13,442 nucleotides of DNA from JBEKHI01 sp050012355 (GTDB lineage Bacteria > Actinomycetota > Actinomycetes > Streptosporangiales > Streptosporangiaceae). The first letter of the stretch is position 1; every line of letters begins with the position of its first letter. The position numbers were made by a program, and so were the translations under genes. Positions 7,012 through 13,442 of the stretch are shown here, one piece after another. The stretch is from contig JBEKHI010000294.1 of assembly GCA_050012355.1 (NCBI GenBank), positions 1 through 13,442 on the forward strand, written 5' to 3'. The notes beneath the pieces were generated by a model, which saw only the letters and a program-made list of their open reading frames with translations, did not search any database and was not told where the DNA came from.

Positions 7012-7040
7012 TTGACAGCTTTGCATTGCACATGGAATCT
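7012..7040 (+). promoter_or_regulatory. Promoter of the DUF3050 gene
   Basis: A perfect -35 TTGACA (7012-7017) is followed after 17 nt by GAATCT (7035-7040), a poor -10 that keeps the A2 and T6 positions. The surrounding DNA is unusually AT-rich for this window (36 of 90 bases G/C in 6931-7020 by hand count). CAATGCA at 6941-6947 is repeated in inverted form as TGCATTG at 7022-7028, inside the promoter spacer. Confidence 0.5.
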
Positions 7041-7062
7041 GAGATGGTGTCCAAAATCAATC

Positions 7063-7070
7063 GGAGGTGA
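7063..7070 (+). promoter_or_regulatory. Ribosome binding site of the DUF3050 gene
   Basis: GGAGGTGA is an almost ideal Shine-Dalgarno sequence, 5 nt before ATG 7076. The alternative in-frame GTG at 7067 is part of this site and is therefore rejected as start. Confidence 0.85.
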
Positions 7071-7075
7071 ATCCG

Positions 7076-7870
7076 ATGCCCGATTATCTCACTCCCTGCT
7101 TAATTGCAGAGGAGAAGAGCCCGGCCATCCGGAAACTCAAGGAAGCCATCGAGCCTGCCCGCCGCATCGTGGTTGAACACCCGATTTACCGGCGGCTCGA
7201 CACCATGAACGCCGTCACGACATTCATGGAGCATCACGTCTTTGCGGTGTGGGACTTCATGTCACTACTGAAGATCCTGCAGAATCGCCTCACCTGTGTC
7301 CAGGTGCCCTGGGTACCAACAGGCCCCATGGTGAGCAGACGACTGATCAACGACATCGTACTCGTCGAGGAAAGCGACGAGATAAACGGTGACTTCCTGA
7401 GCCACTACGAGCTCTACCTGGCCAGCATGCGGCAGGCCGGTGCCAGCACAATACCCGTCGATGAGTTCATGAACCTGATCCGCGCCGGCCTCCCGGTCAT
7501 TCCGGCGCTCAAGGAATCGAACACTCCAGCCCCGGCGGCTGAATTCGTGACCGCGACGTGGGAATTCATCGAACATGCCCCAATTCACTGCCAAGCAGCG
7601 GCATTCGCCTTCGGCAGAGAAGATCTGATACCAGATATGTTCGATAAAGTCGCCGCGCTCAACGCGGAGATCGGAAGTCTCTCTTTCTTCGTCGAATACC
7701 TGCGCCGCCACATTCAGGTGGACAGCGAGGAGCACACGCCGATGGCGATGCAGATGCTCGCCGATCTGTGCGGTGACGACGACGAGAAATGGCTTCAGTG
7801 CGAGGAAGCGGCCACTATCGCACTCGAGGCACGAGGCAGGCTCTGGGACGGGGTAATCGCCGCGTTCTGA
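7076..7870 (+). CDS. DUF3050 family protein (heme-oxygenase-like fold)
   Basis: The 264-residue product matches my recollection of the DUF3050 family, which adopts the heme-oxygenase-like helical fold; biochemical function is not established for this gene. Conserved stretches in order are EHPIYRRL (34-41), FMEHHVFAVWDFMSLLK (50-66), the EESDE segment (98-102) with SHYELYL (109-115), FGREDLIPDMF (179-189), and YLRRHIQVDSEEHTPMA (208-224). The repeated His/Glu/Asp residues (H35, E52, H53, H54, E98, H110, E112, H212, D216, E219, H220) could include metal ligands, as in the di-iron oxidases of this fold; that is inference. It is soluble, without a signal peptide. The start is set by GGAGGTGA at 7063-7070. 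Base composition is lower in G/C than the neighbours (30 of 60 in 7621-7680 by hand count), with more A/T-ending codons, suggesting acquisition by transfer. It lies 37 bp upstream of the MpaB-like gene, on the same strand. Confidence 0.85.
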   Translation: MPDYLTPCLIAEEKSPAIRKLKEAIEPARRIVVEHPIYRRLDTMNAVTTFMEHHVFAVWDFMSLLKILQNRLTCVQVPWVPTGPMVSRRLINDIVLVEESDEINGDFLSHYELYLASMRQAGASTIPVDEFMNLIRAGLPVIPALKESNTPAPAAEFVTATWEFIEHAPIHCQAAAFAFGREDLIPDMFDKVAALNAEIGSLSFFVEYLRRHIQVDSEEHTPMAMQMLADLCGDDDEKWLQCEEAATIALEARGRLWDGVIAAF

Positions 7871-7895
7871 TCACATCGGCACCCGGACCCGCAGG

Positions 7896-7901
7896 TAGCG
7901 T
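7896..7901 (+). promoter_or_regulatory. -10 box of the MpaB-like gene
   Basis: TAGCGT fits TANNNT, with 6 nt before GTG 7908. The 37-bp gap after the DUF3050 stop therefore seems to hold a separate, leaderless promoter, with no clear -35 box. Confidence 0.45.
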
Positions 7902-7907
7902 GGAAGG

Positions 7908-8792
7908 GTGACCTCTCAACCGACAGACCGGTACGAAACCGCCGCAGGCCTGGTCGCCAGGTCTGCGGCGGCGTTCGCGTCAGGCGTCCCCGAGCACCCC
8001 GCCGACAACGGGTTTTTCGGGCCGTCCAGCGTCGCCTGGCGGCTCGGCACCGATCTTTCCGCGCCGGTCTCCGGGCTGCGCTCGCTGCTGCTGCAGGCTC
8101 TGCATCCGCTCGCCATGGCCGGGGTCGACCAGCACAGTCAGTGGCGGCAGGATCCAGTGGGCAGGCTAGCGGCGACCTTCGGTTACGTCACGACCGTGAC
8201 CTATGGCGATCGGGCGGCCGCCGAGAAGGTCTCCGCCGTGGTCCGCCGTGTACACGAGCATGTCCGCGGTACCGATCCCGCTACCGGCCAGCCGTACGAC
8301 GCGACCGACCCGGCCCTGTTGCTCTGGGTACACGCCGCCCTCGTCGACTCCGCGCTCGCCGCCGCCGAACTGGTTGGCAGCCCGCCGGACGCCGCCGATG
8401 CCGACAGGTACATCGCCGAGATGGTCGCGGCCGGCGAGCTGGTCGGTATCCCTCGCGCCATGGTGCCCGCCAGCACCACCGAACTCGCCAGCTACCTGGA
8501 GTCCGTGCGCCCTGAGCTCCTCCGCACCCCCGCCGCCGAGGACGCCATCGCCCATCTGCTGGGGTCAGTTGGCCAAGACCCGGACGTCGCCGAGCTCTGG
8601 CAGGACGTCACCGACGCCGCCATCCGTTCCCTGCCGGACTGGGCGATCGAGATGCACGGCTTCACCGCTCCCGACATCGACCGGGATAACACGCGGCAGG
8701 CCCTTGGGGTACTCGACATCGTCTTCATGGGGGAGCCTGGCGTGCTCGAGGCAAGGCAGCGGATCGAGACCCGCCGCCGGGCCGCCCGATGA
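7908..8792 (+). CDS. MpaB/DUF2236 family oxygenase
   Basis: This family includes the rubber-cleaving latex clearing protein and the fungal oxygenase MpaB, which cleaves an isoprenoid side chain; members bind heme b. In the 294-residue product I see the family core: LLLQALHPLAMAGVDQHS (60-77), DPVGRLAATFGYVTTVTYGD (82-101), RRVHEHVRG (113-121, with candidate heme-region His residues), PYDATDPALLLWVHAALVDS (129-148), and the C-terminal LPDWAIEMHGF segment. Candidate heme ligands are among H66, H116, H118 and H142; the sequence alone does not say which. No signal peptide or Tat motif is seen, so it is probably cytoplasmic. The start is GTG 7908, 6 nt after TAGCGT. Its ATGA stop/start overlap (8789-8792) couples it to the UbiB-type kinase gene. 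The substrate is unknown. Confidence 0.88.
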   Translation: MTSQPTDRYETAAGLVARSAAAFASGVPEHPADNGFFGPSSVAWRLGTDLSAPVSGLRSLLLQALHPLAMAGVDQHSQWRQDPVGRLAATFGYVTTVTYGDRAAAEKVSAVVRRVHEHVRGTDPATGQPYDATDPALLLWVHAALVDSALAAAELVGSPPDAADADRYIAEMVAAGELVGIPRAMVPASTTELASYLESVRPELLRTPAAEDAIAHLLGSVGQDPDVAELWQDVTDAAIRSLPDWAIEMHGFTAPDIDRDNTRQALGVLDIVFMGEPGVLEARQRIETRRRAAR

Positions 8793-10438
8793 CCGAGCCT
8801 GGCACCGGGCGGCTGCGGCTGCGCCGGGGACTGGCCGCGCTCGGGCTCGCCGCTCGCGGCGGTGTCCGCTACGCGAGCAACGCGCCACGGCTGTTCACCC
8901 TGGCCGGGGAGAAGCGCGAACAGCTGCGCACCGACCTCGCCATGCAGACCGCCGAGGATGTCGCCGCCACCCTCGGCACGATGAAGGGCGTCATGATGAA
9001 GCTCGGCCAGATGGCGAGCTACGTCCATGACGGCCTGTCCCCCGAGGCACGCCGCACGCTTAGCCGGCTGCAAGACAGCGTGCCGCCCATGTCACCAGAG
9101 CTCGCCGCCGGGGTCATCGAGTCCGAGCTAGGCGGCCCGCCGGAGACGGTCTTCGCCGAGTGGGACCCTGAGCCGATCGCCGCGGCGTCCATCGGGCAGG
9201 TGCACCGGGCCATCACCCATGACGGCCGGGCGGTCGCGGTGAAGGTGCAGTATCCAGGCATCGCGGAGACGATCACCGCGGACCTCGGCAACGTGGCCAT
9301 GCTGCGCCGGGTGCTGCGCATCGTCGCGCCCAACCAGGACGTGGCGGCGCTGGTGGCCGAGCTGCGCGAGCGCATCACCGAGGAGCTCGACTACCGCCGC
9401 GAAGCGGAGAGCCAGCGGCTGTTCGCGGATTTCTTCGGCGGTCACCCCACCATCCACGTGCCGAACGTGGTCGATGAGCTGTCCACGGACCGGATCATCA
9501 CCTCCGACCTGGCGACCGGGGCCCGATACGCCGAGCTGATGTCCTGGTCGCAGGAGGAGAAAGACCTAGCGGCCGAGACGATTTACCGCTACGTGTTCCG
9601 CAGCCTGTACGAGCTGCACGCGTTCAACGGCGACCCGCACCCGGGAAACTACCTGTTCGAGCCGGGCGGCCGGGTCACGTTCCTCGACTATGGCCTGGTC
9701 AAGCGGTTCACCGAGGACGAGCTCGCGCCGCTGGTGTCGATGGTGCGCTACCTGTGCGTGGAGAATGATCCCGAAGCGTTCCGCGCCGCCATGGAGGGGG
9801 CCGGGTTCCTGGCCGCGGGCGCGCCGATCCCCACCGACCAGGTGGTTGAGCACATGGCGGTATTCTACGACACGGTGCGTGAAAAGGGGACCGTGACGAT
9901 GACCGGCGGATATGCCTCGGCGGTGGCGAAACGGTTCTTCGATTTCAGCAGCCCGCTAGCCGCCTACGCCGCGATCCCCCAGTCCTACGTCGTGCTGCAA
10001 CGGATCAACCTGGGCCTCTTCGCGGTGCTCGGCGAGATGAAGGCCACCGCGGACTGGAGGTCGATCGCCGAGGAAATCTGGCCCTTCGTCCAGGGACCGC
10101 CATCCACCCCGCTCGGCGAGGCCGAGGTCCAGTGGCGGGCGGACCGAGAGGCGCAAGCAACGGCTGGGGCCAATGCGGCGGGTGGGACCACCGAAGGTGC
10201 GTTAGCGATCCCGCCAACTGGTGGGCGCGGACGCACCGCAGGGCCATGGATGGCCCACCGCAGGCGCCATAACCCCAGCGCTGGGACATCCATGGGGCCG
10301 GGACGCAGCGGGCGGGGCGCAGCGGGCTGGCGGGGCGCAGGGGGCGGTCCGGTGGGGCGGCGAGCGGCTAGCTTAGGCCTAGGAGGATTGCGGCGGCGAT
10401 CATTGCTAGGCCTACGGTTAGCAGGACGCCGTCGCTGA
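8789..10438 (+). CDS. UbiB/ABC1/AarF-family kinase-like protein
   Basis: UbiB/COQ8 proteins are atypical kinases or ATPases that support isoprenoid-quinone and lipid biosynthesis. Signature motifs are intact: KxGQ at 71-74 (MMKLGQ), the Ala-rich loop AAASIGQVHRA (131-141), the putative nucleotide-binding Lys in VAVKVQ (K152), the EELDYRREAE helix (198-207), catalytic NGDPHPGN (280-287), and the DYG metal motif (300-302, DFG-like). The conserved domain fades at about residue 460, after PFVQGPPSTPLGEAEVQW. The following 85-90 residues are low-complexity (Arg, Gly, Ala, Pro), run over several palindromes and a G-rich repeat, and overlap the convergent DUF3592 gene by 71 bp. That tail may not be translated in nature, or may reflect a shifted frame near the real end. 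The ATGA overlap with the MpaB-like gene implies coupled translation. Confidence 0.92.
   Translation: MTEPGTGRLRLRRGLAALGLAARGGVRYASNAPRLFTLAGEKREQLRTDLAMQTAEDVAATLGTMKGVMMKLGQMASYVHDGLSPEARRTLSRLQDSVPPMSPELAAGVIESELGGPPETVFAEWDPEPIAAASIGQVHRAITHDGRAVAVKVQYPGIAETITADLGNVAMLRRVLRIVAPNQDVAALVAELRERITEELDYRREAESQRLFADFFGGHPTIHVPNVVDELSTDRIITSDLATGARYAELMSWSQEEKDLAAETIYRYVFRSLYELHAFNGDPHPGNYLFEPGGRVTFLDYGLVKRFTEDELAPLVSMVRYLCVENDPEAFRAAMEGAGFLAAGAPIPTDQVVEHMAVFYDTVREKGTVTMTGGYASAVAKRFFDFSSPLAAYAAIPQSYVVLQRINLGLFAVLGEMKATADWRSIAEEIWPFVQGPPSTPLGEAEVQWRADREAQATAGANAAGGTTEGALAIPPTGGRGRTAGPWMAHRRRHNPSAGTSMGPGRSGRGAAGWRGAGGGPVGRRAASLGLGGLRRRSLLGLRLAGRRR
10241..10256. repeat. Palindrome in the UbiB-like tail
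   Basis: GGGCCAT and ATGGCCC are perfect 7-bp arms around 2 nt. The left part (CCATGGATG, 10244-10252) also pairs with CATCCATGG at 10287-10295, giving a larger alternative stem that encloses the next palindrome. Such structure is more typical of a gene end than of coding sequence. Confidence 0.6.
10274..10285. repeat. Perfect 12-bp palindrome CCCAGCGCTGGG
   Basis: The sequence is identical to its reverse complement. It lies within the loop of the larger stem formed by 10244-10252 and 10287-10295. With its neighbour it may act as a transcription terminator for the UbiB-like gene, although no T-run is seen. Confidence 0.6.
10294..10360 (+). repeat. G-rich tract with direct repeats
   Basis: GGCGGGGCGCAG occurs at 10311-10322 and 10329-10340. 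The tract has four or more GGG runs with short loops and meets a simple G-quadruplex pattern on the plus strand. It lies just before the convergent overlap with the DUF3592 gene. Confidence 0.5.
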
Positions 10439-10760
10439 GCTTTCCGTCGCGGCCGAACACGATGGACTCCCAGGGATCGGCGGGGTCGTACCAGACCAGC
10501 ACGCGCTGGCCCGGCAGCAGCGCTCGCGATTTGCGCAGCGGGTCCGTGGTCGGGCGCTCGAGGAGGGCGCCGTCGGGCAGCGCGTACCTGACCAGCACCC
10601 GCCCGCCGTCAGAAACGTCAGAGACGCCGGAGACCGCTGTCCCCCATACCTGCACGCCGGACCGGCACAGTCGCCTAGTGCGAACCCGGCTGGTCACCGC
10701 GACCAGCACCGCGAGGCCGCCCGCCAGGCCGAACCACACACCGATAAACGTCGCCGGCAT
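10368..10760 (-). CDS. DUF3592-like small membrane protein
   Basis: The 130-residue product has an N-terminal transmembrane helix (about 3-24), a mid-section containing VRYALPDGALLERPTTDP and VLVWYDPADPWESIV, and a C-terminal transmembrane helix (about 106-128). This layout and the WYDP motif fit DUF3592, whose function is not known. ATG 10760 is preferred over an upstream ATG at 10805, because the longer version runs into the CGNR gene. ATG 10760 lies 4 bp after the CGNR stop and 6 nt after TATCCT (10767-10772), so it may be both co-transcribed and transcribed from its own leaderless promoter. Its 3' end overlaps the UbiB-like ORF by 71 bp in the opposite direction. Confidence 0.8.
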   Translation of the reverse strand: MPATFIGVWFGLAGGLAVLVAVTSRVRTRRLCRSGVQVWGTAVSGVSDVSDGGRVLVRYALPDGALLERPTTDPLRKSRALLPGQRVLVWYDPADPWESIVFGRDGKLSDGVLLTVGLAMIAAAILLGLS

Positions 10761-10764
10761 ATTG

Positions 10765-11310
10765 TCAGGATACGTCCGCCCGGCGTGCCCGGTAGGCGGC
10801 CACATTCACCCGGTTGGAGCACGCGGTGGAGCAGAACCGCCGGGAGTGGTTCTTCGACAGGTCGACGAGCACGTCGTCGCAGTCGTCGGCCGCGCAGCGG
10901 CGCAGCCGGTCCAGTTGCCCGGCCCGGATCAGGTCGGCGACGGCCATCGCCGTTTCCACCGCCATTCGCTGCGCGAGCGGCGTCGCCGATGACGTGGCGT
11001 GGAAGTGGTAATCCCAGCCCCCGTGCTTGACCAGCTGCGGCACCGCGTCCGCTTCGAGCAGCAGCTTGTTGACGAACTCGGCGGCCTCATCGGAGTTCAT
11101 CGTCCAGATCGCGGCCAGCCGTGGACGCAGGTCCCGCACCGACTCGAGCTCGGCCCGGTCGCGGGTGCGGCTGCCGGTCCACTCCCCCGCGCTCACCATC
11201 AGCGACTCAAGCGCGGCCAAGTCCGTCAGGGTGTCCGTCCCGCCGCGTCCGGTGTTGATCAGATCCGCGGTGTACGCCAGCGCCGCCTCGGTGTCATGAG
11301 CAAAAAGCAC
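10765..11310 (-). CDS. CGNR zinc-finger, ABATE-domain regulator
   Basis: A probable transcriptional regulator. The 181-residue product begins with an ABATE-type N-terminal domain (about 1-125), which may sense a ligand, and ends with a zinc-binding CGNR domain (about 132-178). The zinc ligands are C139, C144, C160 and C164, and the family's CGNR signature appears as CSNR (164-167). A basic tail follows. The start is GTG 11310, with AAAGGGG at 11315-11321 four nt upstream. It is divergent from the EamA exporter, and the operator-like dyad 11338-11370 lies between them. Control of the exporter, and probably of itself, is the natural inference, though binding is not shown. Confidence 0.9.
   Translation of the reverse strand: MLFAHDTEAALAYTADLINTGRGGTDTLTDLAALESLMVSAGEWTGSRTRDRAELESVRDLRPRLAAIWTMNSDEAAEFVNKLLLEADAVPQLVKHGGWDYHFHATSSATPLAQRMAVETAMAVADLIRAGQLDRLRRCAADDCDDVLVDLSKNHSRRFCSTACSNRVNVAAYRARRADVS
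10767..10772 (-). promoter_or_regulatory. Possible internal -10 box for the DUF3592 gene
   Basis: TATCCT on the minus strand lies 6 nt before ATG 10760, inside the last codons of the CGNR gene. The spacing matches the other leaderless starts here, but no -35 box is visible. Confidence 0.35.
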
Positions 11311-11340
11311 TTGACCCCTTTCATCCCGGATCGCTACGGT
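11311..11340 (+). promoter_or_regulatory. Promoter of the EamA-OsmC operon
   Basis: TTGACC (11311-11316) and TACGGT (11335-11340) are separated by 18 nt, giving a strong actinomycete promoter. The transcription start is expected near 11347, inside the dyad, leaving a leader of about 38 nt with a ribosome binding site. TACCGT on the minus strand (11336-11341) could serve as a -10 box for the divergent CGNR gene. Confidence 0.65.
11315..11321 (-). promoter_or_regulatory. Ribosome binding site of the CGNR gene
   Basis: AAAGGGG on the minus strand, 4 nt before GTG 11310. It shares bases with the EamA -35 region. Confidence 0.6.
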
Positions 11341-11370
11341 AATGAGTGTAATCGTAGATTACCCATTACC
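11338..11370. promoter_or_regulatory. Nested four-half-site operator between CGNR and EamA genes
   Basis: Two perfect dyads are nested: outer arms GGTAATG (11338-11344) and CATTACC (11364-11370), inner arms GTAATC (11348-11353) and GATTAC (11357-11362). All four arms contain GTAAT or its complement, with the sites about 9 bp apart. The element covers the end of the EamA -10 box and the predicted start site. It is most likely bound by the CGNR protein encoded beside it, as repressor (inference). Confidence 0.75.
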
Positions 11371-11371
11371 C

Positions 11372-11377
11372 AGGGAG
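11372..11377 (+). promoter_or_regulatory. Ribosome binding site of the EamA gene
   Basis: AGGGAG, 7 nt before ATG 11385, immediately after the operator. Confidence 0.7.
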
Positions 11378-11384
11378 TCAGAAC

Positions 11385-12344
11385 ATGGCGGGATCAGCCA
11401 AGGGCGGTCTGACTCTGACGGTGGCCGCGGCCGCTGCGTTCGGCACGTCGGGGACGTTCGCGACCGCGCTGCTGACGGCAGGCTGGTCGCCGGCCGCCGC
11501 GGTGGCCACCCGCGTCGCGGTCGCCGGGCTGGCCCTGACTATCCCCGCCGTCCGGGCCATGCGCGGACGCTGGGGCGCGTTCAAAACCGAATGGTGGCGG
11601 GTGGTCGCGTACGGGCTGATCGCGGTCGCGGGCTGCCAGCTCTGCTACTTCAACGCGCTCAGGCATCTGCCGGTCAGCATCGCGCTACTGCTGGAGTACC
11701 TGGCATCGGTCATCGTTGTCGGCTGGCTGTGGCTGCGCCATCGCCAGCGGCCCCGACGCCTCACTGTCACCGGCGGAATCATGTCGCTGGCCGGCCTGGC
11801 GATGATGGTCGGCGTCTCCGGCACCGGAGGAATCAGCCTCGTCGGCGTGCTGTGGGGCCTGCTCGCCGCGGTCTGCCTCGCCGTGTACTTCACCCTTTCG
11901 GCCGCCGACTCACAACTCCCCGCACTCGTCACCGCCTGGGGCGGAATGTGCGTCGGCGCGCTCGCGCTGTTCCTCCTTGGCGCCACCAAAGTCGTCAGCC
12001 TGCGGGCCAGCTTCACCGATGTGACGCTGCTCAATCACCGGGTCAGCTGGCTCGTGCCCATCCTCGGCGTATCGCTGATCGCCGCGGCGTTCGCCTACGT
12101 GGCGGGCATCGCCGGCGCGCAGCGCCTTGGCCCGCGGCTCGCCTCGTTCGCCTCGATGGCCGAGGTGATGTTCGCGACACTGTTCGCCTGGATCTTCCTC
12201 GGCCAGCTCCCGACGCCGCTCCAGTTCGCCGGCGGCGCCCTCATCTTCGCGGGCGTCATCCTGGTCCGGGCTGGTGAGCCGTCCGCGGTGGAGGTCCCCC
12301 AGCCGGAACCGGTGCCGGCCGAACATGGCAGTGTGGTGGTATGA
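11385..12344 (+). CDS. EamA/DMT-family transporter
   Basis: An inner-membrane exporter of the drug/metabolite transporter superfamily. The 319-residue product has about ten hydrophobic helices in two EamA repeats (roughly residues 8-140 and 150-290). Typical features include an N-terminal AAFGTSGTFATALL helix, the YFNALRHLPVSIALLLEYLAS stretch with its Glu in the fourth helix, and the second-repeat counterpart LGPRLASFASMAEVMFATLFAWIFLGQ. The tail after about 290 is hydrophilic and acidic. The start ATG 11385 has AGGGAG upstream. It overlaps the OsmC gene by 4 bp (ATGA). The substrate is unknown; amino acids or toxic metabolites are possible for this family. Confidence 0.93.
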   Translation: MAGSAKGGLTLTVAAAAAFGTSGTFATALLTAGWSPAAAVATRVAVAGLALTIPAVRAMRGRWGAFKTEWWRVVAYGLIAVAGCQLCYFNALRHLPVSIALLLEYLASVIVVGWLWLRHRQRPRRLTVTGGIMSLAGLAMMVGVSGTGGISLVGVLWGLLAAVCLAVYFTLSAADSQLPALVTAWGGMCVGALALFLLGATKVVSLRASFTDVTLLNHRVSWLVPILGVSLIAAAFAYVAGIAGAQRLGPRLASFASMAEVMFATLFAWIFLGQLPTPLQFAGGALIFAGVILVRAGEPSAVEVPQPEPVPAEHGSVVV

Positions 12345-12745
12345 CGAGCGTACGCATTGAGCGCGATGGCGACGGAACCTACACGGCCCACAACGGACGC
12401 GGCGCCGTGCTGCGCATAGCCGGCGACAACTTCTCTCCGGTGGAACTGCTGCTGGCCGCGATCGGCGGCTGTACCGCGATCGACGTGGACGTGGTCACCA
12501 CTCGCCGCGCCGAGCCGGACAGCTTCGAGGTCGTTGTGGACGCCGAGAAGATCAAGGACGAGACCGGCGGCAACCGGCTGAAGGACGTCACCGTCACCTT
12601 CCGCATCGCCTTCCCGGAAGGCGTCCACGGCGATGAGGCGCGCGCCATCCTGCCGGACATCGTCCGCAAATCGCACGACCGGCTATGCACGGTCAGCCGC
12701 ACCGTCGCACTCGGTACGCCAGTCACCAGCGTGATCGAGCCGTAG
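12341..12745 (+). CDS. OsmC family protein (peroxiredoxin-like)
   Basis: OsmC/Ohr proteins reduce organic hydroperoxides with a Cys pair. The 134-residue product has both Cys at the expected places: C44 in SPVELLLAAIGGCTAIDV and C116 in HDRLCTVSRT. Glu35, in the first of these stretches, is typical of the family. The length is normal for a compact YhfA-like OsmC protein. It overlaps the EamA stop by 4 bp, so the two are probably made together and controlled by the same operator. Its stop codon TAG (12743-12745) is also the first half of the -10 box of the next gene. Confidence 0.92.
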   Translation: MTSVRIERDGDGTYTAHNGRGAVLRIAGDNFSPVELLLAAIGGCTAIDVDVVTTRRAEPDSFEVVVDAEKIKDETGGNRLKDVTVTFRIAFPEGVHGDEARAILPDIVRKSHDRLCTVSRTVALGTPVTSVIEP

Positions 12746-12748
12746 AAT
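12743..12748 (+). promoter_or_regulatory. -10 box of the recQ-type gene
   Basis: TAGAAT fits TANNNT closely, with 7 nt before GTG 12756. It overlaps the OsmC stop codon. No -35 box is clear. Confidence 0.55.
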
Positions 12749-12755
12749 CTCCCCC

Positions 12756-13442
<687 letters not shown>

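Noticed and set aside
8203..9030. Second plus-strand frame overlapping the MpaB-like and UbiB-like genes
   Set aside because: It is an out-of-phase, Pro/Ser/Arg-rich shadow of two genes with intact motifs.

Overview
The window is high-GC DNA with frequent GTG starts, G/C-ending codons and several genes that appear to be read from leaderless transcripts. This fits a filamentous actinomycete. The gene families (YD-repeat/RHS proteins, CGNR zinc-finger regulators, MpaB-like oxygenases, UbiB kinases) suggest Streptosporangiales or a relative, but the sequence alone does not fix the genus.

Layout. (1) 90-1789, minus strand: an RHS/YD-repeat protein gene that is broken by a one-base frameshift, loses its repeat homology abruptly near position 115, and has no visible secretion signal. 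I read it as a decaying pseudogene, possibly truncated by a mobile-element end. (2) 1790-2949: about 1.1 kb without a recognisable gene, holding small repeats, hairpins and one orphan candidate ORF (2462-2665) with a promoter, dyad and ribosome binding site. (3) 2950-5377, minus strand: an overlapping three-gene operon of TetR regulator, ABC ATPase and ABC-2 permease (drug-efflux type), with a perfect operator-like dyad in the promoter. (4) 5547-6329 plus strand, a SAM-dependent methyltransferase, overlapping tail to tail with a minus-strand NUDIX hydrolase (6298-6864). (5) 7076-7870, plus strand: a DUF3050 (heme-oxygenase-like fold) gene in a visibly lower-GC patch with its own promoter. (6) 7908-10438, plus strand: an MpaB/DUF2236-type heme oxygenase overlapping by 4 bp with a UbiB/ABC1-family kinase whose C-terminal tail looks like untranslated-type sequence. 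(7) 10368-11310, minus strand: a CGNR zinc-finger regulator followed by a DUF3592 membrane protein. Divergent from them is an EamA/DMT exporter overlapping an OsmC-family protein (11385-12745), with a nested multi-half-site dyad between the two arms. (8) 12756 to the window end: the 5' part of a recQ-type helicase gene.

How they may work together. The TetR-ABC unit is a standard self-regulated efflux operon. The CGNR-DUF3592 / EamA-OsmC pair looks like a regulator-controlled export and peroxide-defence locus. The least ordinary combination is the translationally coupled MpaB-like oxygenase and UbiB kinase, preceded by a second oxygenase-like protein (DUF3050). A role in isoprenoid or quinone-side-chain chemistry is a hypothesis only. 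A recurring architecture, TANNNT followed by 6-7 nt and then the start codon, appears at five genes and was used to choose starts.
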